A DNA stretch of 5,958 nucleotides from Dehalococcoidia bacterium. GTDB taxonomy: Bacteria; Chloroflexota; Dehalococcoidia; Dehalococcoidales; W693. A model generated the notes under the pieces. That model saw nothing but the letters and a program-made list of their open reading frames with translations, was not told where the DNA came from and made no database searches. The stretch spans positions 1 to 5,958 of the forward strand of contig DUFE01000044.1 of assembly GCA_011170385.1 (NCBI GenBank), in the 5' to 3' direction. A program made the position numbers and the translations under genes. Shown here piece after piece: positions 1-4,656 of this stretch (the stretch's first letter is position 1; each line of letters opens with the position of its first letter).

Positions 1-66
1 ATATGCATCACCGGCTCGCTGTTCATCGTCGGCGAGGCACTGGAATGCCTTGGTCGACCTGTTTAA
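1..66 (+). CDS. folC: 3' end of a probable folylpolyglutamate/dihydrofolate synthase (partial)
   Basis: Only the last 21 codons are inside the window, read in frame 1 and ending at TAA 64-66. The translated tail contains TGSLFIVGEALE, which matches the end of FolC proteins, where a TGSL(F/Y)-(L/I/V)VGE strand is followed by a short helix. FolC is a cytoplasmic Mur-ligase-like enzyme that adds glutamate to folates, and in some lineages also makes dihydrofolate. The ATP-binding and ligase domains lie upstream of the window and cannot be checked. The gene converges on the minus-strand lipoprotein gene, and the two stop codons share bases of the palindrome TTAA at 63-66. The match is short, so another protein with a similar tail is possible, but the motif is characteristic. 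Confidence 0.7.
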   Translation: MCITGSLFIVGEALECLGRPV

Positions 67-830
67 CGCCATACGGCATTCGGCGGGGTTATGGGTTGGG
101 GATCTTCGTTTGCCGATACCGATGAAATCTCGAAAGCTTCAGACGGGGTTAGCTCGGCAGTGCGCAGCCGCAGGTATATTTTCACCCAGTTTGTTGCTCC
201 ATCCACCGCCTGCCAGCGTATCCCCATTTCCCAGTTCTCTGAGAAAAACAGGTAGTATCTTATGGAATCCTGGGTGGTGGGGTATATCACAGCCCCCGTC
301 CACTCGGTTTCTCCGGTTATGTCAAGGTCGGGGTAGTTTTCCTCCAGCCAGGGGATAAACCGGTCACGTAGCTCGGTGGCTTTGACAGCCAGCTCCCCTA
401 CAATCAAAGGTCTTTCCTGGACGGTCAGGGTGACGAACTCCGTTTCCGTTATCTCGCCTCGTTTGCCTTCTATCGTTACTGTCAGCGGTTGCCCGATACT
501 GGTTTCGTCCGGGATGACGACGACTTCGGAGACAGATCCAGGGGCTATTTCTTTGGGGCCGACGGTTACGGCGGCGCCAGTGGCGGTCGCCGAAATAGAG
601 ACCAGGGCGGATTCGCCGCCCGTTTCCTCTTCATCGCTAACGGTGACCAGGAAGACACAGCTTTGGCCGACTATCGTATCCTCCATAATAACCGGGGTAA
701 CGTCTATGGAAAAGGGTACCTTCGTCGGGTTTATCGAGGTTTCGGTTTCCTCGCCATCGCAGGCGGCGAGCGCCGGCATCATAGCCAGCAGCCCGACCAG
801 TAAAAACAAAAATATATATCGGTACTTCAT
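63..830 (-). CDS. Secreted lipoprotein with Ig-like N-terminal half, function unknown
   Basis: This 255-residue protein begins with a lipoprotein signal peptide: a short basic start (MKYRY), a hydrophobic core at about residues 6-20, and the lipobox L21-A22-A23-C24. Cys24 should be lipidated and the mature protein anchored on the outer face of the membrane. Residues about 35-140 are rich in V, T, S and G, with alternating hydrophobic residues that suggest an Ig-like or CARDB-like beta sandwich. Residues about 145-255 differ in character: a helical stretch (ELRDRFIPWLEENYPDLDI), then aromatic-rich strands (YYLFFSENWEMGIRW) and a Pro-rich end. I do not recognise this half. The start at 828-830 is chosen because it opens the signal peptide; only a weak ribosome site precedes it. 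It lies 23 bp after the SWIM gene, so the two are probably co-transcribed. Surface anchoring is well supported; ligand and role are unknown. Confidence 0.8.
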   Translation of the reverse strand: MKYRYIFLFLLVGLLAMMPALAACDGEETETSINPTKVPFSIDVTPVIMEDTIVGQSCVFLVTVSDEEETGGESALVSISATATGAAVTVGPKEIAPGSVSEVVVIPDETSIGQPLTVTIEGKRGEITETEFVTLTVQERPLIVGELAVKATELRDRFIPWLEENYPDLDITGETEWTGAVIYPTTQDSIRYYLFFSENWEMGIRWQAVDGATNWVKIYLRLRTAELTPSEAFEISSVSANEDPQPITPPNAVWR

Positions 831-853
831 CTCACCAGTCTTCTGCCAGGAGC

Positions 854-1117
854 CTAGAGAGCGGCTTCAAAACGGGTGCTTAAGGCTTCCTCGGGCAGCA
901 TGTTGACCAGGATTTTCTCAAGAGCCATGGTGTGGCTGCATATACCCCAACTGGCAAAGAAGTGGCAGGAGCAGTGCCAGCCGCCGTCCCGGTATCCTGT
1001 TACGTGGATATCGTTTTCACCGCGAAACTGCACCGAGAACTCGTTGAACGTAATCCGCTCCAGCTCTTGAGAGTAGCGCTTTGCTTTTTCTATCTTCCCG
1101 ATCAAACTTGACTGCAT
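854..1117 (-). CDS. Small SWIM zinc-finger protein
   Basis: This 87-residue protein carries a SWIM-type zinc finger of the form CxC-x8-CxH, with Cys49, Cys51, Cys60 and His62, preceded by an aromatic/Gly turn (GYRDGGWHCSC) and followed by a helix (HTMALEKILVNML). SWIM domains bind one zinc ion and contact DNA or protein partners. They usually sit inside larger proteins such as SWI2/SNF2 ATPases, transposases or SWIM-domain regulators. Here the finger is nearly the whole protein, with a helical lead (residues 5-22) and a beta region (23-42). The start at 1115-1117 is supported by a full AAGGAGG on the minus strand at 1131-1125, seven bases upstream. The lipoprotein gene follows after 23 bp. 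The partner is unknown; a nucleic-acid-binding role is inferred from the domain only. Confidence 0.82.
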   Translation of the reverse strand: MQSSLIGKIEKAKRYSQELERITFNEFSVQFRGENDIHVTGYRDGGWHCSCHFFASWGICSHTMALEKILVNMLPEEALSTRFEAAL

Positions 1118-1206
1118 ACGGCATCCTCCTTAACCTAAAAAAGCACCGGGTAATCTATGCCGATGCCTTTCTTTTCCGGGTTATCGCCGAGGCTGTTATG
1201 ATCATA

Positions 1207-1235
1207 TCGACTGCCTCCAGTAATTATATTATAAT
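1207..1235 (+). promoter_or_regulatory. Possible rightward promoter in the 1118-1392 intergenic region
   Basis: TCGACT (1207-1212, four of six consensus matches) is followed after 17 bases by a perfect TATAAT (1230-1235). It overlaps the leftward promoter, making a face-to-face arrangement. It would give dtd a leader of about 150 bases. The 275-bp intergenic stretch holds no gene that I can support. Confidence 0.3.
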
Positions 1236-1257
1236 TTTACACCCTTTTCAGCGGCAA
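1223..1257 (-). promoter_or_regulatory. Possible promoter for the SWIM-lipoprotein pair
   Basis: On the minus strand, TTGCCG (1257-1252) is followed after 18 bases by TATAAT (1233-1228), a perfect -10 box. A second overlapping TATAAT lies at 1228-1223. Transcription would start near 1221, giving a leader of about 100 bases before the SWIM start at 1117. The region is AT-rich, so chance matches are likely. Confidence 0.4.
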
Positions 1258-1322
1258 GTCCATAAAAATAAGCCTTTTAAAGTGAAGTTTATAAAACCGG
1301 GTGTTGTCGCAGATGATGAGGA

Positions 1323-1351
1323 TTGCCCGGGCTGAACCGTTAGGCTAGAAT
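1323..1351 (+). promoter_or_regulatory. Possible promoter of dtd
   Basis: TTGCCC (1323-1328) and TAGAAT (1346-1351, five of six matches) are separated by 17 bases. They would start transcription near 1358, about 35 bases before the dtd start codon, which is a sensible leader length. Of the two rightward candidates this one fits dtd better. Confidence 0.45.
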
Positions 1352-1392
1352 GTGACGGTGACTTTTTTAATACATAGGAAAGGAGTACTGAA

Positions 1393-1845
1393 TTGAAGGC
1401 GCTGCTACAACGGGTAACCAAAGGCAGTGTCAGCATCGTCGGTGAGGAGGTCGGCAGGATAGGCAGGGGGCTGGTGGTCTTTGTCGGCGTGGCTGACAGC
1501 GACGGGGAAAAAGATATCGAATACCTGGTGCAGAAAATGGTCAACCTGCGAATATTCGGCGACGATGCCGGTAGATTCAACCTCTCGGTTCTGGACATCG
1601 GCGGCGAACTGCTTCTGGTAAGCCAGTTCACTCTGATGGCGGATACCAGAAGGGGACGCCGCCCCGGCTTCACCAATGCAGCGCCGCCGGAGCAGGCGGA
1701 AGAGCTGTTTGGGGAGTTCGTCCGCCAGGCACGCGCCACAGGGCTGAAGGTGGAAACGGGGCGTTTTCAGGAGTATATGCAGGTGGAAATTCATAACGAT
1801 GGACCCGTTACCATCCTGCTGGATAGCAAAGATAAATTCCGGTAG
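1393..1845 (+). CDS. dtd: D-aminoacyl-tRNA deacylase
   Basis: This 150-residue protein matches DTD along its whole length (the family is usually about 145-150 residues). DTD is a cytoplasmic homodimer that hydrolyses D-amino acids, and glycine mischarged on tRNA-Ala, from tRNA, protecting translation. Landmarks are the start MKALLQRVTKGSVSI, NLRIFGDDAGRFNLSVLDIG (51-70), the active-site motif SQFTL (77-81), the DTRRGRRPGFTNAAPPE segment (84-100), and the Gly-cisPro motif in NDGPVT (135-140), which gives chiral discrimination. The start is TTG at 1393, supported by AAAGGAG at 1379-1385 with a seven-base spacer; the encoded protein begins exactly where family members do. The short tail KDKFR extends beyond the usual end. 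The following Fur gene has its own promoter, so dtd is probably a separate unit. Confidence 0.97.
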   Translation: MKALLQRVTKGSVSIVGEEVGRIGRGLVVFVGVADSDGEKDIEYLVQKMVNLRIFGDDAGRFNLSVLDIGGELLLVSQFTLMADTRRGRRPGFTNAAPPEQAEELFGEFVRQARATGLKVETGRFQEYMQVEIHNDGPVTILLDSKDKFR

Positions 1846-1917
1846 CTGGAGTTCGGTCTGTCCTTAAGATAGTATTCAGGGGATATGTTATCGTAAAAAT
1901 TGTAATTTTATATGCAG

Positions 1918-1939
1918 ATGCAAGGGGTTGCAATTGCCA
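1918..1939 (+). promoter_or_regulatory. Operator 1 of the Fur-family regulator (autoregulatory)
   Basis: Three TTGCAA-like six-base units lie in a row: ATGCAA (1918-1923), then four bases, TTGCAA (1928-1933), then directly TTGCCA (1934-1939). The first two units start 10 bp apart, so they face the same side of the helix. TGCAA-N4-TTGCA is a perfect inverted repeat. The 15 fixed bases of TGCAA-N4-TTGCAATTGC recur exactly in operator 2 at 2427-2445. The site overlaps the -35 box of the regulator promoter, so binding should block polymerase. It resembles the Streptomyces nickel regulator Nur box (TTGCAA-N5-TTGCAA, from memory), apart from a spacer one base shorter. Confidence 0.7.
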
Positions 1940-1956
1940 ACGCTCTATGATACAAT
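1928..1956 (+). promoter_or_regulatory. Promoter of the Fur-family regulator gene
   Basis: TTGCAA (1928-1933) and TACAAT (1951-1956, five of six matches to TATAAT) are separated by the ideal 17 bases. Transcription would begin near 1963, about 20 bases before the ATG at 1984, leaving room for the ribosome site AAAGGA at 1970-1975. The -35 box is the central unit of operator 1. Confidence 0.6.
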
Positions 1957-1983
1957 CATTCAGTCTGGTAAAGGATTGGATTA

Positions 1984-2403
1984 ATGGTTAAAACCGGAGA
2001 AACGGTAAAGAAACTAAGCCGAAAGGGCTACCGCCTGACGCCGCAGCGGTTGATGATTCTGGAAGCGGTCGACGGGGCGGACGACCATATCAGCGCTGAG
2101 GAGATATATGCGCAGGTCTGCGATCAGTATCCGAACCTGAATATATCCACGGTCTACCGAACGCTGGAGCTGCTAAAAGAGCTGGAGCTGGTAACGGAAA
2201 CTGACCTCGGCGACGGGCGGGTGCGCTACCACAACATAAAGAAGGGGCACCATCACCACCTCGTTTGCCATAGGTGTGGCAATATCATAGATATGGATGA
2301 AGCGGTGCTGTCGCCGCTCAAGGCGGCTCTGTTGATGCAATACGGTTTTAATGCCGAATTGAGACACTTAGCTATTTTCGGGTTGTGTAAGGAATGCAAA
2401 TAA
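1984..2403 (+). CDS. Fur-family metal-responsive repressor, probably nickel (Nur-like)
   Basis: This 139-residue cytoplasmic DNA-binding regulator has the standard Fur layout. Residues 8-72 form the winged helix (GYRLTPQRLMILEAV at 15-29; recognition helix NISTVYRTLELLKEL at 53-67), and residues 80-139 form the dimerisation and metal domain. The structural zinc site is C95xxC98 plus C135xxC138. The sensing region holds His35, His83 and the run His89-92. Aligned on HHxHLxC, His91 stands where E. coli Fur has Asp89, and there is no acidic residue at the place of Glu108, so the site is richer in histidine than in iron Fur. The start at 1984 has AAAGGA eight bases upstream. Operators before it and before the following CooT-transporter operon indicate autoregulation and control of metal uptake. 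Family assignment is certain; nickel is inferred from context and operator, with zinc (Zur) or cobalt as alternatives. Confidence 0.93.
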   Translation: MVKTGETVKKLSRKGYRLTPQRLMILEAVDGADDHISAEEIYAQVCDQYPNLNISTVYRTLELLKELELVTETDLGDGRVRYHNIKKGHHHHLVCHRCGNIIDMDEAVLSPLKAALLMQYGFNAELRHLAIFGLCKECK

Positions 2404-2425
2404 ACTTCTTCTTTTTTATCATGTA

Positions 2426-2447
2426 GTGCAAACATTTGCAATTGCAC
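2426..2447 (+). promoter_or_regulatory. Operator 2 of the Fur-family regulator, before the uptake operon
   Basis: GTGCAA (2426-2431), four bases, TTGCAA (2436-2441), then directly TTGCAC (2442-2447). The arrangement is the same 6-4-6-0-6 as operator 1, and all 15 fixed positions of TGCAA-N4-TTGCAATTGC are identical, while the four spacer bases all differ. The outer units GTGCAA and TTGCAC are themselves a perfect inverted repeat centred on the palindrome TTGCAA. It lies 23 bp after the regulator stop and 27 bp before the next start. A -10-like AATAAT (2448-2453) follows directly, but no good -35 is visible, so the promoter is not resolved. Confidence 0.7.
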
Positions 2448-2474
2448 AATAATGCTTTAAGGCGGTTTGTTGAT

Positions 2475-2681
2475 ATGGGTCACGATGATAGAGAGAAGAT
2501 CCGCACCTTGTTGAGCTACTGGATCGAGCATAATAAAGAGCACGGCGAGGAGATTACGGAGTGGGCGGAGAAGGCACGAGCGCTGGGAAAGGATGAAGCC
2601 TATGAGCGGATGCTCAAGGCGGTTCAGGAAATGCACGAAGCCGATGAACTGCTGGCTCAAGCCCTTAAAAAGCTGAAGTGA
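2475..2681 (+). CDS. Small helical protein of unknown function, first gene of the metal-uptake operon
   Basis: This 68-residue soluble protein is predicted to be almost all alpha-helix and highly charged, with no signal peptide or membrane segment. Helix one covers about residues 5-36 (LLSYWIEHNKEHGEEITEWA) and helix two about 39-67. Histidines occur at 3, 19, 23 and 54. His19 and His23 are one turn apart on the same helix face, and His3 lies in the start MGH, so metal binding is conceivable. I recall similar short proteins beside CbiM/NikM-type genes but know no function for them. The start at 2475 is chosen because AAGGCGG (2459-2465) lies nine bases upstream; the earlier TTG at 2436 lies inside operator 2. 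CooT follows after 11 bp. A nickel-handling role is inferred from position alone. Confidence 0.8.
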   Translation: MGHDDREKIRTLLSYWIEHNKEHGEEITEWAEKARALGKDEAYERMLKAVQEMHEADELLAQALKKLK

Positions 2682-2692
2682 GGAGCTGGGAG

Positions 2693-2887
2693 ATGTGTTT
2701 GTCAAAGGTATATATCAACGAAGATGTTAAAAAGGAGCCCTTGATGCAGGAAGTCATTTCTTTGGAGGCTACCGATGATGGCAGGCTTCTGTTGAAAACG
2801 ATTTTCGGGCAGCAGAGGGAGATACGGGCTGAAATTAAAAAGATAGATTTTCAGAACGGCAGCATCTTATTGAAAAACATGCAGTAG
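2693..2887 (+). CDS. cooT: CooT-family nickel-binding protein
   Basis: This 64-residue protein matches CooT (about 65 residues), a small cytoplasmic protein that binds nickel and assists nickel insertion into carbon monoxide dehydrogenase in Rhodospirillum rubrum. It begins MCLSKVYI; Cys2 is the conserved nickel ligand of the family. The rest is a compact beta fold: VISLEATDDGRLLLKTIFGQ (21-40), then the REIRAEIKKIDFQNGSILL ending typical of the family. The start at 2693 is chosen over a GTG at 2678 because it places Cys at position 2 and has AGGAG at 2681-2685, seven bases upstream. That ribosome site overlaps the preceding stop codon, so translation of the two genes is probably coupled. CooT homologues also occur without CODH, so the client enzyme here is not known. 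Confidence 0.87.
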   Translation: MCLSKVYINEDVKKEPLMQEVISLEATDDGRLLLKTIFGQQREIRAEIKKIDFQNGSILLKNMQ

Positions 2888-2899
2888 GAGGGAGCATCA

Positions 2900-3538
2900 A
2901 TGCATATTCCGGACGGTTTTTTGAACACGGCTACGGTAGTAACCACCGGCGTCGTCTCGGCGGGCGGAATCGCCAATGCAGTGCGGATAGCCAATAAGAA
3001 GCTCGGCGAAAGGCACATCCCGATGATGGGCATACTGGCGGCATTCATCTTCGCTGCCCAGATGCTTAATTTCCCGGTTGCCGGCGGCACTTCGGGGCAT
3101 GTTATCGGCGCCGCTCTGGTGGCAATCTTGCTGGGTCCCTGGGCGGCGGTCATCATAATGAGCGTGGTGCTCATCGCCCAGAGCCTTATCTTTCAGGACG
3201 GCGGCCTGCTGGCGCTGGGGGCTAACATATTCAACATGGGCGTGGTCGCCGGTTTCGGGGCTTATTACATCTACCGCCTGATGGGCACGCTATTGGGGGA
3301 CAGCAACCGCTCCAGGTTGGTATCAGGCTTCGTCGCCGCCTGGTCTTCAGTGCTTCTGGCTTCTATCGCCTGCGCCATAGAGCTGGCGGTTTCGGGGACA
3401 TCACCGCTTTCAGTGGTGCTGCCAGCGATGGCGGGCGTTCACGCCCTTATCGGCATCGGCGAGGGACTGATTACTGTTGCTGTTGTCAGCGTTGTGATGT
3501 CTACCAGGGCTGACCTGCTTAAATTACAGAGGATTTAA
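2900..3538 (+). CDS. cbiM: CbiM/NikM-type substrate-binding membrane protein of a nickel/cobalt ECF transporter
   Basis: This 212-residue inner-membrane protein has about six to seven hydrophobic segments. It is the S component that captures Ni(II) or Co(II) outside and delivers it inward when coupled to CbiQ and CbiO. It starts MHIPDGFL: in the solved NikM2 structure the metal is held by the amino group of Met1, His2 and His67, and here a histidine falls exactly at position 67 (GGTSGH, 62-67). Other family motifs are FQDGGLLALGANIFNMG (98-114) and HALIGIGEGLIT (181-192). The start is fixed by the need for His2 and by GGAGG at 2887-2891, overlapping the cooT stop. The PDGLE domain, fused to the C-terminus in some NikMs, is a separate gene here, 12 bp downstream. 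Metal identity cannot be read from the ligands; nickel is favoured by CooT. Confidence 0.96.
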   Translation: MHIPDGFLNTATVVTTGVVSAGGIANAVRIANKKLGERHIPMMGILAAFIFAAQMLNFPVAGGTSGHVIGAALVAILLGPWAAVIIMSVVLIAQSLIFQDGGLLALGANIFNMGVVAGFGAYYIYRLMGTLLGDSNRSRLVSGFVAAWSSVLLASIACAIELAVSGTSPLSVVLPAMAGVHALIGIGEGLITVAVVSVVMSTRADLLKLQRI

Positions 3539-3550
3539 AGGAATTTGATT

Positions 3551-3850
3551 ATGGGAAATAAAAAGTGGTGGTTAATAGCACTGGTATTCTGCCTGCTCCT
3601 GGCGACCATATCCCCGCTGGCTTCGTCCTCGCCCGATGGGCTGGAGAAGGTCGCCGAGGACAAGGGATTCATCGGAGCCGCCGGTGACGCACCATTCGAG
3701 ATTATCGCTGACTACGTTTTCCCCGGTATAGAAAACGAGGCGGTAGCCACCATCCTCGCCGGCTGGATAGGCACGTTGTTGCTCTTCGGTATAGCCTACG
3801 TCATTGCCTGGCTGGTAAGGTCGAGGGGAGAAAAAGCCGCCGCACGATAG
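3551..3850 (+). CDS. PDGLE-domain small membrane subunit (CbiN/NikN-like)
   Basis: This 99-residue protein has two membrane segments, at about residues 6-26 and 66-89, with an extracytoplasmic loop between them. The loop starts with the family signature SSPDGLEKVAEDKGF (26-40), which names the PDGLE domain, and carries the usual FPGI(E)NE motif (58-64). In Cbi/Nik transporters the CbiN or NikN subunit contacts the S component and is needed for metal loading. Positively charged residues at both ends (GNKK and RSRGEKAAAR) place both termini in the cytoplasm. The start at 3551 has AAAGGA eight bases upstream; the in-frame TTG at 3545 is only two bases from that site and is unlikely. It sits between cbiM (12 bp) and cbiQ (19 bp), as expected. 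Confidence 0.9.
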   Translation: MGNKKWWLIALVFCLLLATISPLASSSPDGLEKVAEDKGFIGAAGDAPFEIIADYVFPGIENEAVATILAGWIGTLLLFGIAYVIAWLVRSRGEKAAAR

Positions 3851-3869
3851 ATAAACACGGGTCTGGCAT

Positions 3870-4649
3870 ATGAAGCACAGCTTTCTCGACCAATATAGCG
3901 ACCGCGACAGCATAATCCACCGGCTTGACCCGCGCGGCAAGCTGGTGGTTACCACTGCTTTTATAGCGGCGGTGGTCATGACCCCATTCGGCAGCTGGCT
4001 GGCGTATGGATTGTATTTTATCGTTATCGCTGCGCTCATTGCCCTGTCACGGCTGCCGGTGAGCCACTTCATCAAGCGTTCACTGGTTATCATACCCTTC
4101 GTATTACTGGTGGCTGCCTTTGTCCCCTTCTTCAAGGAGGGAGAAGTAGCCGGCAGCTACAATTTATGGCTGTGGAATATATCGGTGACGCACAGCGGGC
4201 TCCAGGTGTTGTATAACATCATGATAAAGGCTTGGCTATCCATCCTGTGCCTGATTCTGCTGACCTCGACCACTAGCTTTAATAACATACTCAAAGGGCT
4301 GGAGCAGTTGAAGATGCCCAAGGTGATAGTGATGATCATGTCATTTATGTACCGCTATATCTTCCTCCTGACGGACGAAGTCCTGCGGATGAAGCAGGCC
4401 AGGGACAGCCGCAACTTCGGCGGCGGCAGGAAGCTGTGGCAGATAGGCACCGTGGGCAGTATGATCGGCACGCTATTTATCCGTAGCTACGAGCGCGGCG
4501 AAAGGGTCTACGCCTCCATGGTGGCACGCGGCTTCGACGGGCACGCCCGAACGCTGGGGCAACTGCAATTCAGCCGGAGGGATGCGCTTTTTATCGCCGT
4601 ACTGGGTACGGTGCTGGTTTCAATCAGCCTGATCAACCTTGTTTATTGA
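3870..4649 (+). CDS. cbiQ: CbiQ-type transmembrane T component of the ECF transporter
   Basis: This 259-residue inner-membrane protein matches CbiQ/NikQ (EcfT). It is the scaffold that passes ATPase movements to the S component. The opening FLDQYSDRDSIIHRLDPRGKL (5-24) is typical, followed by membrane segments at about 25-60, 70-86, 115-133 and 236-257. Between them lies the cytoplasmic part with the two coupling helices that dock on CbiO: the first carries KQARDSRNFGGG (175-186), the second GERVYASMVARGFDG (210-224) with the Ala-Arg-Gly signature (219-221). No convincing ribosome site precedes ATG 3870, and the 19-bp gap to the upstream gene suggests coupled translation. The start fits the family N-terminus. 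An ATPase gene follows after 7 bp, completing the transporter. Confidence 0.96.
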   Translation: MKHSFLDQYSDRDSIIHRLDPRGKLVVTTAFIAAVVMTPFGSWLAYGLYFIVIAALIALSRLPVSHFIKRSLVIIPFVLLVAAFVPFFKEGEVAGSYNLWLWNISVTHSGLQVLYNIMIKAWLSILCLILLTSTTSFNNILKGLEQLKMPKVIVMIMSFMYRYIFLLTDEVLRMKQARDSRNFGGGRKLWQIGTVGSMIGTLFIRSYERGERVYASMVARGFDGHARTLGQLQFSRRDALFIAVLGTVLVSISLINLVY

Positions 4650-4656
4650 AGAGACG

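Noticed and set aside
376..906. Plus-strand open frames over the lipoprotein gene
   Set aside because: The minus-strand gene has a signal peptide, lipobox and plausible folded composition; the plus frames show only its complement.
1141..1200. tRNA or structured RNA in the intergenic region
   Set aside because: No cloverleaf pairing or TTCGA-type arm can be formed; only short CCGGGT repeats are visible.
1081..1335. An 84-codon plus-strand frame in the dtd upstream region
   Set aside because: No ribosome site or family match. It begins inside the SWIM gene on the other strand and crosses the predicted promoter boxes.
1248..1794. Two minus-strand open frames over dtd
   Set aside because: They are antisense to a full-length, motif-complete dtd, with Ser/Pro-rich or unrecognisable translations.
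2395..2399. TGCAA at the end of the regulator gene as an extra operator unit
   Set aside because: It is a single five-base match within coding sequence, 32 bp from operator 2; chance is a sufficient explanation.
2404..2420. T-rich stretch after the regulator as a terminator
   Set aside because: No stable stem precedes it, so it does not form an intrinsic terminator that I can support.
2404..2474. Cobalamin or nickel-cobalt riboswitch before the uptake operon
   Set aside because: Only 71 bp are available, too short for a cobalamin riboswitch. I see no matching conserved box, and the interval is occupied by operator 2.
3572..4135. A 187-codon open frame on the minus strand
   Set aside because: It lies antisense to the PDGLE and CbiQ genes, which have strong family matches. 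Its translation is low-complexity and matches no family, so it is a shadow frame.
4564..4570. TGCAATT inside cbiQ as a third operator
   Set aside because: Only one partial unit is present, without the paired units and spacing seen in the two intergenic sites.
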